Below are positions 47,642 through 59,800 of a stretch of DNA of 64,000 bases, one piece after another. Each line of letters begins with the position of its first letter. Position 1 is the first letter of the stretch. This DNA comes from Rotaria macrura (lineage: Eukaryota > Rotifera > Eurotatoria > Philodinida > Philodinidae), in the NCBI GenBank assembly GCA_900239685.1, contig OENT01000221.1, forward strand, positions 37,415-101,414. Reading direction: 5' to 3'. Both the position numbers and the translations under genes were made by a program. The notes beneath the pieces are model-generated. The model ran no database searches and was not told the origin of the DNA. It worked only from the letters and a program-made list of their open reading frames with translations.

Positions 47642-49219
47642 TCAAGAAAAGAATGTAATATGATCTAGAAAATAAATGAATGTTAAAATAGAAATGGTCC
47701 AATGAAATGTTCGACAGTAATATGAAGATTTATTTTTTAGTGATAATGTTGTTGTTATCAATTTAGTTGAAGAAGTAATTAACGATTTTTGCACTATTTG
47801 TTTCATGTTTGATGCCGACTCTAGTAAAAATTAAGAAAAATAAAATCAAGAGAAATGTTCAAACGTTGTTTTTGTTTGAACTTAGCCATGCACCGAGCCC
47901 GAACTTTCCGAGGTTCAATGATACCCAGAGTTCGATCTTACCCGGGGCTTGATATACCCGGATACAACCGAAGCCGTGTATGACGGAACTCATGGTCTGT
48001 ACTCGAGTTCGGTGTGCGCCTAGTTTGAACGTCTCACTTGTTTTTAAATGTAAACTATGTCGCCCTATTCCATGTACATTTTCTGCTTCACATATAACTA
48101 TTTGTTCTGATTCATACTCTTTTTCCTTGAAAAATAAAAATTATTCTCAATCCAAGAATTAGATTGATCGATACGTACCAGAATAAAAAGTGATTGCTGA
48201 GCAACACATGATTGATTGATGTTTGTTTGATGAAAATTGTCATTACGTACTTTTCGTCTATTCCACCACCAATCTATACGTTGTGGTAATGGATGAGAAC
48301 ATATCATACATATTAGTTTACGTTTTGCGGACATCCCAAGTTTGACAGTCGGTTTATCTAATTGAAAAAAAATAGAAGAGAAAATAACGTTTGGCAAAAT
48401 GTTTCAAGTATTATGAATACAATTATTTACAAATGATATTTATAGCATATTCTTGTTTTTCACGTCCATCGAATGTTGAACAGATAATTTTTCGAAAACG
48501 CTTGTCATTTCGCTCTACATTATTCAAGATTAAATCTCTTGTATATTGTGAACCTGTAAAAATGAATACAGAATCATAGGAAACAAACATGAAAACTAAA
48601 GCATACGTACGAACAGGTCCTCCTCTATATGTTTCTTCAATTATCCACATGCCTTTTTCTTTACATTCTAACGTAATGTTCGAACCTTCGACGATATTTA
48701 AATGAATCGTTGTGGCTATAAAGAACGGAAGTCATCTCTATTTTTACGGAAAGAAAAAGACAAACAAGTTCTATGAATTTCGTACAATTATTAACAAATA
48801 ACTGAACGACATAATTGATGAGTTGTTCGGTTCGACATTCATATTGGCCTTCGTCTGAGAATTCAATTGATTGAATAACTAACTCGAAAGAATGTGAGTT
48901 TTTCATCATTAAACGTGGATGATTTGAAATTAAGTTTCCATTCATACCTAACAATTCACCTGAATCTGCTTTAAATAAAATGGTCTAGAGAGAAATGACA
49001 AAAGAAGATACATTTTATCAGATACGTTAATCATAGAAGCATAGATCTCCTTACTGTGACATCATCGTCTGCTGAGGACACCGCTGGAAAACATGGTGGT
49101 AATACTATGCTTGAACCAATTTGACGTTCAAATCGATAACTTCTTATAGTTGCTTCGATTTTAATGAATAAAACAAAGACATGAATAATACTAATGAAAT
49201 AATCATTGTATATCATCAT
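47642..49219 (-). CDS. Three-Ig-domain adhesion protein, probably GPI-anchored
   Basis: Secreted or surface protein of the lachesin/IgLON style. Seven minus-strand exons, 49219-49055, 48984-48786, 48715-48611, 48553-48431, 48357-48179, 48125-48038 and 47820-47642, give 290 residues and close exactly in phase. Residues 1-23 are a signal peptide (hydrophobic FISIIHVFVLFIKIEA). Ig1 has its first cysteine in LPPC and the second in DEGQYEC. Ig2 has NITLEC and KIICSTFDG. Ig3 has LICMIC, a tryptophan cluster and IVICEAENVHG. The C-terminus is a spacer, a short polar stretch (NKSS) and a hydrophobic tail ending in the stop (WTISILTFIYFLDHITFFS), with no cytoplasmic domain, which fits a GPI signal. 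A function in cell adhesion is inferred from the class. The last intron carries an unusual GC-rich block. The ATG lies one base after an acceptor. Confidence 0.78.
47885..48010. other. GC-rich block inside an intron of the Ig gene
   Basis: About 125 nt with many CpG and CCGG-type words, against a background near two-thirds AT. Short words such as tacccgg recur within it. It lies in the 217-nt intron between exons 6 and 7 (47821-48037). Read from the minus strand, exon 6 can run into this block in frame without a stop, but the strong donor at 48037 and the phase-perfect last exon argue that it is spliced out. It may be a fragment of a mobile or satellite repeat; none was identified. Confidence 0.4.
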
Positions 49220-50891
49220 TCTACATAATCAAACAATGATAATACGTATTCTGTTTCTTTTTGTTTTATGTGTTCCTATTTTATAACTACAGGAAATCGA
49301 TCATTACTATTATTGGATAAGAATCGATTAGAACAACAGAGAGAATGAGATGAGATAACTATATACATGTAGCACATTTGTCTTTGTCAAAAGAACAAAT
49401 AGATAAACACAAAAAAAAAACGATGAAACAAGAAAAGTAACATGGTTTCTATTTAAGTTAATATTTATTAGTAAGCTAATTGTACTGTGGCATGGTTTTT
49501 ATTTTATTTTTATTGCCGTCGATTACAACATCCCATTTGAAGATATTCTACGTAACAATAAATAACAGAGAATGATTATATTTTACCGTTCTTCATTTGT
49601 CACTTGTTTATGCTATAACGAATCATAAAGATAGTAGAGTAATTCATAAGAGCATTTACAGATTAGTGTTTCTTTTTTTTTTGTATAACAAGAACATGAA
49701 CATCTAGTGTTATGCTAAACTTTAGCACTTTTCATTTGATATTTTCAATGATTAGTTGTCATGAGAGAGAAAACATCAAGGAGACAAGAATTTGTTCTCA
49801 TTCAATCATTGAATTGCACCAAATCAAGAAATACGAGAACTCTCTTTCGGTAATATGATTTTCTTCATTTCTACAATGGTTATTCATTATTTTCTCGATT
49901 GGATAATCAATTGATAGAAAAGTAAGAAGTGTTATCTTCTGCTAGTGTTATCTATTGTTATTTGTTAGATGATGAAACATCTAAATCGTCCATTCAAGGA
50001 AATATATTTCAAACCAATTAGTCATCATATGCGCTGTGCATAAAGAAATTTATTTCACATTAGGATTCAGTTACTTTGAAATCATCTTTTGTTCTTTTTC
50101 TTTTCTGTTTTATTTCAACATAAACTGTTTATGGCAAAGTATGTTCTATCTTCCTTGTTGAATCTTCAATGGAGAAAGTCTGTCTGATTTTTACAACATG
50201 ACTTCGATTTTTGAGTCATATTTGCCATAATTTGAAAATTATACGAACAATTATGTATTGCATGAAACAATTATGTATTGCATGAAAATAGCTCTATATA
50301 AATATTGATCTATAATTAGTAAGTCATTTTCTAATAACAACAATGAGCAATAATGTCGCACAAAATTTTCTATCAATAAATGAAGTTTGACAATTAATAG
50401 TATAAGTATAGATTCATATAGTGAAGACGCAAAAATTGTGATGACTCAACATTTTTCATAGTCAAATCATGTGGGAATCTATACATGCATACATCTATCT
50501 TGTTTTTTTTCTCTCTCAATATATATATATATATATATAGATATAGATATAGATCGAGTCGTTTCAGGTGAATACTCAACGTTTGTCAATGAAAAATTAA
50601 TCAATATGTTTCGATTAATAGAAAAATTGGTCAACTCGTTTCCCTAATGCTGTTTGATCGATAGCTATGATTTGTTTTTTAAATTTTCAGCCTGTCTGTC
50701 ATTTTAACTCACACTATTGTTGTATATTTGCCTGATGTAATGACCATGATTTTTATGTAAAGCAGTGATGTGTAACGTATACATACGACGAGAAGTGCGC
50801 CATGAAGGTAAATAGAAGAGCAAGGGAAAAAAATTTACATTCTCTGTTTTGTATAAGGTAGTATTCGTAAATTCGTAACAAAACGAAAAGT
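49220..50891. promoter_or_regulatory. 1.7-kb divergent intergenic region
   Basis: The Ig gene runs left and the phosphatase gene runs right, so both promoters should lie here. The sequence is AT-rich with an (AT)n tract at about 50519-50540 followed by atag-type repeats, and a 20-nt tandem duplication at 50246-50285. No gene was recognised; a 61-codon frame over the (AT)n tract is spurious. Confidence 0.45.
50246..50285 (+). repeat. 20-nt tandem duplication
   Basis: Two adjacent exact copies of a 20-nt unit containing attatgtattgcatg, in the divergent intergenic region. This is probably replication slippage; a duplicated regulatory site is possible. Confidence 0.8.
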
Positions 50892-52422
50892 ATGGTCGAT
50901 AATTCAGCTGATGCGATATATCGTGACTTGGTTATCACAAATGGTGATACCAATGCTGTTAATAATAATTCAAAAAATCATCGTTTATTACATGTAAATG
51001 TACTGTCACGAAAAACATCAGATCATAACAGTAACAATAGTGCGCAAAATCATTTACATCAACAATCTCCGAAATCTCCTCCGATTATAATTACAACTGA
51101 TCAATCACTTTTCCATGGCAAAACTAATTCACATGCTTTAAGAAATCATACAAATGGAAATTCAGGATACGATACGGATGGTGCAATACAAACTCATAAA
51201 TCTACGTTAAAACAAAATACTGAGATGCATAATGGCTATGAACATTTAATTTCACCAAGATTACCTACAAAACGATTTCTATTAAAAACATCAAGTCAAT
51301 TTCCCGTTGATACAACTCGGCCAAATTTATCGTCAATGAATTCTCTTGCAGTCCCTTCACATCATGGGCGAACACAGACTCATGACGATAGAGATGAAGA
51401 GTCGAATTCAGAAAGCGATGGAAATCGTCGTCAAATTCGTGTTAATCGACGAATTTTTCATCAATCGCCTTTTACCAAGAATCATGCTACACATAATATC
51501 TACTCAACTAGAACATCACCTCGTGATGAAGTGCAGGCTTCTGCAGTATCCATACGACCACTACGAATTATATTTATGCGTCATAGTGAACGAATTAATC
51601 AAGCATTGGGAACTGATTGGCTTATCAAAGCGTTTAGAACAGGCGAATATAAAGCATATGATAGAAATTTACCAGTCCTTCTACCAAAGAGAAGTTCCTA
51701 TCAGGCATATGAATTCGATGTACCTCTAACAGGTTTACATGTTCACTATCTTTTGAATATACAAGACTTTGAACATATGATACTATTCTAGTTCGCGGTT
51801 TAAATAATGCTTTTAAAACAGGACGTGAGATGGTAAATCGTAATCTAATAGTCGACGTATGTATTTCATCATCTGCTATACGTTGTATTCAAACATGTGA
51901 ACGAATATTGTCGGGTAAATAAGTTTCTAACACTAAATGTGCGTTCTTTATTCAATACTCAAATTGTTATTGTCTATAGGTATGAATCGTCGGGAGCAAA
52001 TTCCTATTCGTCTTGAGCCAGGCTTATTTGAATGTCCTCACCTCCATAAAAAAGTTGTCGAAAGTTTTATGACAAAAAAAGAATTATTGGAAAATGGATT
52101 CAATATCAAACTCGATTACAGTCCATTAATCAATAAAGTGAATGCACCTGAAACATTAGAGGAATATTTTCAACGATGTTTTAACGTTATGCGTGGCATT
52201 GTCGATAGATACAGTGGACGTGGTGGAACTATACTTATTGCAACACATGCACCTGGCTTATTAGCTTTGACCGATGCTCTCATTGGTATAAGAACAATGG
52301 AAGAAAATTTCTATCGTACAGTATCTACCTATCCACCATTAGCCATATATACAGCTGAGTTTGATGGAACAAAGTGGAATCATTCGGAACATCCATTTTC
52401 TATCTCACTTTCAGGAAAATAA
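50892..52422 (+). CDS. UBASH3/STS-like histidine-phosphatase protein
   Basis: Three exons, 50892-51732, 51792-51914 and 51980-52422, give 468 residues. Residues 1 to about 220 are low-complexity, Ser/Asn/His-rich and probably disordered. The rest is a histidine-acid-phosphatase (phosphoglycerate-mutase-like) domain closest to UBASH3A/B: MRHSERINQALGTDWL, DYSPLI, SSAIRCIQT, RLEPGLFE and ATHAPG. The catalytic set is visible: R230 and H231, R311, E339 and H411. The usual RHGE is RHSE here. UBASH3 proteins dephosphorylate tyrosine kinases and bind ubiquitin, but the UBA and SH3 domains of the vertebrate proteins are absent, so either a disordered tail replaces them or this is a stand-alone relative. 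Exon junctions keep phase. The stop is 150 nt from the convergent GTPase gene. Confidence 0.83.
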
Positions 52423-52572
52423 TATCTCATCTACACATGGAAATTCAAGTTCATATATACATATAAATACTTATGTTTACGCTTATAATAAAAGAAATAA
52501 TAATGTAAAACATTTCTTCATTCGTAATTTTAGCTTACACTATTGCAGAGCACAAAACATTTTTCTTTTTAA

Positions 52573-53330
52573 TTATATTTTGACTATTTTTCTCATCGGC
52601 ACACTAATCTTTTTCGTCTCCGATGATGACGAGTCAAGATTTAATGATTCAGGTAATTGATATTTATTGGAAGACGACAATGAACGAGTTGATAGTTTCA
52701 TGTGATTTCCATGAAGTTTACAATAATTAAAATAGGCGAACCATGTTGATATTAAAGTAAAACCATCTAATGTTATGGATGAAAATAAAACTTTATGAAT
52801 ATGTCTATCCTAAATGAAACAAAATTTTAGAAGTAAATTTTCATAATTTTCTTTTCCGTCTGATTCACTTGTATCATGAAAAGATTCAATGCTTGTTCAA
52901 GATGATTCGTATTTCGATTTTTTCGTTTATCAGATTTGGTAAAAACAATAAGTAAAGGTTTATCTAGTAAATTTTCATCAGTAAGCAAATCAAAAAGAGC
53001 TTGTTTTGCATCATTTAACTTAGTAACATCAATACTATCTACTGTAAATAAAATAAGATCAGCGTTATTGAATAAATGGGGCCAAATATGTCGTTGATGT
53101 TTACAACCACCACAATCAAATAAAAGTAAATTAATATTTTTTTCCATATTTAAACGAACATTGACAGCTATAACACCATGTGTTGAAATGTATTCAAACG
53201 TTTTTGATACTGTATTCGATGTTTTGAAACATTGAACGAGTGATGTTTTACCTGAATGTTCTAGACCAAAAACTGCTACACGTAAAGTATCTTTATCAAT
53301 TGACTCATGTGAAGAACAACCACAGCCCAT
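52573..53330 (-). CDS. Divergent Arf/Arl-like small GTPase with C-terminal extension
   Basis: Two minus-strand exons, 53330-52869 and 52809-52573, joined by a 59-nt intron, give 232 residues. The N-terminus MGCGCSS is a strong dual lipidation signal (myristoyl on Gly2, palmitoyl on Cys3 and Cys5), so it should sit on membranes. The P-loop is GLEHSGKT (22-29), switch I has the Thr in STHG, the G3 box is FDCGG, and TKSD stands where NKxD is expected. The residue after GG, the catalytic Gln of Arf proteins, is Cys, so intrinsic hydrolysis should be poor. A C-terminal helix region (VLFSSITLDGFTLISTWFAYF) is followed by about 50 polar residues not found in typical Arf proteins. Stopping at the unspliced stop would give 167 residues without the C-terminal helix, so the spliced form is preferred. 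Confidence 0.78.
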
Positions 53331-53587
53331 GCATACTTGTTAGAAAAATAATTTTAAAATTTACAATATAGATTGACTATTAACCTTCTTCAAATGAAAA
53401 CATCATCATTCAAAAATGAGTATGCTTGTTTTTTGTTGAAAATAATTTTCTATTACCAGTATACCAAGCGGCGGCAAACAATAAAAAGAGGAAAAAAGGC
53501 GCTTTTATCTCTTGTATAAATTTTTCATGTAGCTCATCGAAAAAATTAAAGAAAACGTCTTTGTTTTTGTACATAATTGTAAATTCT
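53331..53587. promoter_or_regulatory. 257-nt divergent promoter region
   Basis: The GTPase gene (minus) and the EF-hand gene (plus) start head to head 257 nt apart, so a shared bidirectional promoter is likely. The plus-strand frame stays open upstream to 53426, but that extension is rich in Lys runs and has no support. Confidence 0.45.
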
Positions 53588-54564
53588 ATGTTAAAAACAT
53601 CGAAAACGATGGAGAATATTCAAAGAAAACATACAACTGAAACATTATTGAAAAATTCTCGACATCATTTAAGTACAGTTCATTCTAAAACTGTACACAA
53701 TATTTCTATGGATAAAAACCCATCAATTCTTTCTGTTGATCATCATTCGACACAATCCGATATCGATCATCGTGTTGTACCTGATGATGTCAATCATCAA
53801 ATAAGAAAACTAAGAACTTCTCGAAGTACACTAAATCATGTTAGATTTACTGATCATCATCATCGCAATACAACAAATAATGAACGTCCCTGTTCATTAA
53901 CACGAATGTTACTCATATATACACAACAAGACATCGACATCAGTACTAATCATACATCAACACGCTCGAGCAATAGTCTCAATAATGTATTGAATGTACT
54001 TGAACTTCATTTTAATACTTATGCTGATGATAAACGACAAATATATTTTGAAGGTATCTTTCAAATTTTACATGATTTTAAAGAACAAATTACTGAATTA
54101 ACATTAATTGAAACAATGCAACTTTTACAGGTTTAAACATAAGAAAATCATAGTTGTAATCTTGTCGTTTTTAATTAAATTAATTTTAGCTCGATCCTCG
54201 TGATCCATGTAGTTTTGAAAATTTTATTCTTATTCTATGTCATTTACCTCCTACGAAACATGATTCGAATGATTTCTTCCTTGCATTCAATGAACTTGAT
54301 TACAATAAAGATTTTTACATCACTTTTGAAGATATTCAAATTGTTCTATCAGATCTCACGTCTCATTATGATGAAGAAATTTTTCGTGCAGCAATTCATG
54401 CAATAAACACTGATCATGATAATGATTGTTTGTCGTACTTTGATTTTGTTACGAGTCTTCTATTATTACAAGAATATGAGTTATGTAAGAAAACAAAACC
54501 AGTCACTAATGGAAATTTTCATGGCATTATGGGGCCCCGTAAATCCGTTAACAGATTAATTTAG
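53588..54564 (+). CDS. EF-hand protein with a long disordered N-terminus
   Basis: Two exons, 53588-54130 and 54190-54564, with a 59-nt intron give 305 residues. Residues 1 to about 125 are polar and His/Ser/Thr-rich with no fold. The rest resembles a calmodulin/centrin-type four-helix array: a degenerate first half (LNVLELHFNTYADDKRQIYFEGIFQIL), an entry segment FENFILILCHLPP, a near-canonical EF-hand loop DYNKDFYITFED, and a final DHDNDCLSYFDF loop that departs from the consensus at its conserved hydrophobic and end positions. Calcium binding is therefore likely at one site and doubtful elsewhere. No target or pathway can be read from the sequence. A second in-frame ATG at 53609 is an alternative start. 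Confidence 0.7.
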
Positions 54565-56887
54565 TTAAATGAACTAGATTCTCATTCGTTCAAATGAAAT
54601 GCTTTCTTCGATAATTTTCAAAAAGAAATCGATCTTCTACTTATAATCGAAACATAACTTACGAATTCGTGTACTCAGAGAAATTAATTTCATTGGTTAT
54701 GTTTTATATTCTACATAGAACATTATCGAAAATGTCGATGATCAAATCAAAATAGTTAGTTCGTATAGATATTCATGTAACTGAAAATGGGTCTTATTTT
54801 CAAGGTCAACAATGTTCGAATGCTGATGCGCAAGATTTTTGTTGAAAAAAATCTCATAATACAAACTACCTCTTGTCGTACACAGACCGAGGTATTCAAC
54901 TTGTAGGATATTTATTGTATTTTTAAGACGCTTGTAACTTAAAAGTTCACTAGTGCTTGTTTTATTTCCAATATTTTTCTAATATTTGATGGAAACTCAA
55001 AGCGAAGTGCATCAGGAATGAAGCATGTCAAAGTACAGAAAAACTTAGAGAGAAAAGTTTGACCTGCATCAAAATCTGTGTTTTTCTTTTTTCAAAACAT
55101 GTTTTACTCTATGAGCTTCATTTGAAGTTTAATTCGATATAATAGAAAAAAAACACATGTATGCAGTTATTAGTTGTAAATGTTTTAAGTATTCTATAAA
55201 TATCTTAAAACTCGAAATACCGCGGTCTAGGCAATAAGAGAAAGGGCAATCTATACATATAATTTGTTAATTTCCCAGGATTCAATGTTATTCGATACTA
55301 ACATGCTCAGTATTCTCTAGTGAGAATGTAAACGATTCTATCTAACTAAATGATATTTTCTTTGGGTAAAGGTTCGAATATAAGTCATTTCTATATTTTC
55401 AATATAATTCAATCTATATTAATTTCTGACGGAAATTACTAATTTATTTAGACAAGAAAAATAATAATAATAAAACAAACTTGTAATGGATTCGTCGTCA
55501 AGTATCAAGCGGACACTATTGTCTACATTTCTTTTTTTAATTTTTCCTACCAAAGAACAATCGACGCTTAGGTTTTGAAACGATCATCATAACTACAGTA
55601 TAAAATTTTACATGAAAGCATTCAAAAAAATGATATCAATCGTTCCCGTTGGATTTGTAGCTATTCTATTCCAATTCAGTACTCGGGTGAATGAATCCGA
55701 TCAACCAGTAAAATACAATTCGGTTTCTCGTAAGATAGATCTGGAAAGGAATCCGACGAATGAACCCTATTTTTTAATTAGGTGTTAATAAGTATCGAGT
55801 AGCATTATTAGATGTCGATCGGAAGTTCGCATCGGATTCCGTCCAATCCCTAAAGTAGGACATCTGATAACATTCAACACTATTGATGCAAGAGTCATTC
55901 CTATCTCTCAAGTTCCGATAGGATTTTGTTGATTTTATTGAAAAAAACCGTATCTAATCCTATCCGATTATCGGAATGATTCTCCTCGGTATATTATCAA
56001 TAAAAAAGAGCCTATGAGAACAGTCTTGTTGTGGTTAAAATGAGTAAGTCAAATACAAAGTTCACATCGGCTAGAATACACAACGATGGTAGGATTAGTT
56101 TCTATCGTCGATAACAGGAAGAGAAATGAAACTAGATGTTGGAGCAGGAGAATTTCGATTCAGTCCGCAAAATTAAAGGATCAATTTTTTCTGATGAAAA
56201 CAATCTTTCGATTTATGTTATGACGATGAAGATATGTGTTGAAAGTTGAATGAATAAAACTAACAACTAATAGAAGAAGAAAACAATGTTAAGAGAAAAA
56301 GAAAATTCTTTTCAAGTTCTCTACATATTACATTCACTCACTTGAATTAAAAAGTCTTCCATCCATAATGCATAAAAATATATTGAATTCATTGCTGTTT
56401 TTAACATACTTATTTCTTCAAAATATTTTTGTTGCCATTAGAATGAGTTAGATCAATTCTTATTTTAGCTTATCATTGTTGTATATTTCACTCATCTCTG
56501 ATTTCGACAAATTCTATTCCATCCATTACAATTTAGAAAAATTTTCCAGTATCCATAAGTGTATTAATGTAAGTTATTTTTCTGCTTAAATATAATTCGA
56601 TTTAGAGAAACTAAGTCTTCATTCGACAGGAATCGACAACTATCTTTTCATTAACTAAACTTTCAACTTCTACAAGCATTTCAGTAGAGCTGGTTCTATT
56701 TCAGTTTGTCATCATCTTTGTAAAAGAATAATGAAAGAACTTTCTGCCGAGATTCATTATTCGGACTTTGTCAACAGATGTCTCAGGCAGACGAAAATTC
56801 ATTGGATTTCTTAACGACTCAATCGAATGATTTGACATATGAATGATGGTCTTGGTTTAAGTTTTAGATGAGAAAGATCGAAGAAAA
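54565..56887. other. 2.3-kb intergenic region before UBE3B
   Basis: Mostly AT-rich. The part around 55630-56160 is less AT-rich and contains an open stretch of about 55 codons on the plus strand and several recurring gatt/atcc words, but no family was recognised. A splice acceptor (aagttttag) lies about 18 nt before the UBE3B ATG. Confidence 0.45.
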
Positions 56888-59800
56888 ATGTTTCCAAAAA
56901 AATCACAAACAGAAATAAATAGAAATGATTTTTTACATAATTTGGATGAAGCTCGTGAAGCTCGTCATCGTGAGAAAAAGATGCAAAACGCAGCTACAAC
57001 TATACAAAGAACAGTACGAGGTTATCTCGTGAGAAAAAAATATCGTGATTATCGCAAGTAATTATTTCCAAAGGAATTCATTTCTTTTTTAATTATTTAT
57101 ACTATTTTAATTTATTTTTGATAAATAAGAAATGAACTTTCACAAATATTTCTCGGGTTTACTGATTCCAATCCACAAAAGTATCCATCTTTACAACTTG
57201 GTACCAGATTTTTCGTTTTTTATATTTATTGAAGTAATAAAAAACACATGATTTTTTTTCTTGTATAGCGTCGACGATGTTCACTCATCTACAACATTTT
57301 CTTCTCTATTATAATCGTATGAAAATTAAAAATAACTCGGCTGAATTACAACAAGTATATTTAACATAGGCTACTTCATTTTATTGCATTATTTTGTTTC
57401 TACTTTTAGTTACTGTTAGGTGTAGTGAATTATGTTTCTGCTAGTCTAATCTCAGATGATATCAAAGTATGAAATTTGAATTAAGAGAAATCTATCTTAT
57501 GAATGTTTCGTTATTTGTTTTTCAGTATAGCCATTTGGCTGCATTCTTTAATAAAGAAGTTAATACACAATGGATGAAACTGAATCAAGATTTTCTTGTC
57601 ATAATACTCAAAGTACTCGAAACAACAGAATTGACAACTAGTGATGATATAAAACTAATTATCAGCTGTTTTAATTATCTTGATCTTATAACTGATTGTC
57701 AAAGTTGGAAAGCACTACAAAAAAATATGAGTATGTTCTAACAAGACAAGAATTATCTGTTATAGTAAAACTCATAATTGAAATAAGACACACGTAAAAT
57801 TATTTTAGTATTCAATAAAAGTATAGAATGGAATGAATGTAGGAGATTTTTCTTAAACAGGAAACAATGATGGAATTAATAAGGTTATTTAATAGATCTC
57901 TACTTCTACCTCTCGAGTTCAAAATATTATCAATAGATGTAGAAATCTAGTGAAAAAATCATGATGAAATATCTTCTTCAGTATTATATTTAAAGATAGA
58001 TATTCTTCACAGGGATACAATTAGGGTGAAAGATTGGGGGATCCACCCCCACTCCTTAGAATTTCTGGCTGCGTACCTGATTCTCTAATTACAGAATTTA
58101 CCTATACCCTATGTGTCAATATTAATTCTTTCAAATCACCAGTGAACAGATGCATTCCATTGAGGTTCGACTGTTGAGCATTCCTCTTAAGATTATTAAG
58201 CTGTTTATGATTTGAAGATTTTTAAAGAAGGAATATCTTTATTTTGAACTTTTTTTCTTCTGAAAATGATTGCAAACACATCTGTAATTAGATGTGTACT
58301 CAAAAATTTCTTTTTCACATCATTGATTATATATGTTAATATATTTAGATGAACTTCTTCTAAAAACAGTGTTTGCTCTTAATCGTAGTTATCTGATTCA
58401 TCTTGGTCAACATAATCTTCTTAAAATTCTTAAAGTATATTCTGTTTGAACATTTGTTAAATATTTTTACTATATAGTATTTAATTTGATTAAAGATCGT
58501 TACGATTCGCTGTATGTATCGACGTGTTGAATCATCGATCAGAAATATTGTAGCTACATTATCTTTTAAGTGAATATGATTGATTTGAATTGTTGTTATT
58601 GGTTGCGTTTGTTTTGACATATTTCTATCTTTTAGACTTTTGCTAAACAGTGATTTTAATCGAACTTATCTTGTTTTATTTTCTCAAACAATTCTTATTA
58701 TACCTACATTTATGACAATATGTAATGAAAGCTCACATAAAGTAAGAAAAAAATATTGAATTTTAAATATTAAATACACCTTATTCTTCTATGATAAGTA
58801 TTTTCAAATGGCTCGTCAAAAAGATCTATTTAATCATCTGATTTGTATATGTAGTATTAAAGAATCATTTTTTAGTTTAACTGAAAATATTGATATCGTC
58901 GAACTTTGTTATATGCTTGGTAAGATAACAAATTTTGAATGATATTTTCAGACATATTTTTGTAATTGTTTGTTTTTTGTCTAAACAAACAGGTAATCTT
59001 GTTGCACTTGCTAGTATCGATTTAAATCAATTAGAACCTATGAAACAACCGTTTATACATTGTCTATTTAATATATTGGATGCTTGTCGACAACGACAAA
59101 CTGTCGATGAACAAGGTGGAAAACAAACAAAGATGACTAGTGTTTGGAATCCAATCATTGGTCATGTTCAAGGAAAAACAAGTGGCATTACTGTGTAAGA
59201 CAAATGCCCCTTTATGGAAACAGAAGCCATATGGTTGTTTTTCTTGAATAGCTTTTGCTAGGAATACGATAGAAGAGGGCAGTTTTCACCTTTGGAAAGA
59301 GCAGACTCCGAAAGACACATACATACGTAAGAAAATCGAAGTATTTCAAAAGAATGTTCCCTTCATGATATGCTATGAAGCATTAGAAATATCTCAAGGC
59401 AAAATTTCAACTCGAGTTCTAGAATTCAACGTATCGAACATTCGTTAAAATACTGGAGATTGAACTCTGCTTTCCAAGGAAGAACCAGAAATATCTGAAA
59501 ATTGTAGAGTTCACATAGCAGACACTAGATTGCAATATGGATGAATGAAAAGGATGAATATACCCAACCTAGAGGAATCAGTTATAGATTTTTCAAAAAA
59601 TCCCCTAGAAATCCTAATCAGCTCTTTTTAACGGTGAAAACGACCCTCTTCTATTATTTTCTTGTCAACAGTTATTCAACGGAATATCCAACTGTCTTCT
59701 TGTCTGGAAAAGATAATACTTTCATTGTTATGTTGTTATCTTTTCTCTTCAAACTATTATGATTTAAGATCGAGTCAAGAAATTATTCAACGTGTTATTA

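Noticed and set aside
51346-51729. 127-codon plus-strand frame
   Set aside because: It overlaps the phosphatase exon in another frame and carries no motif.
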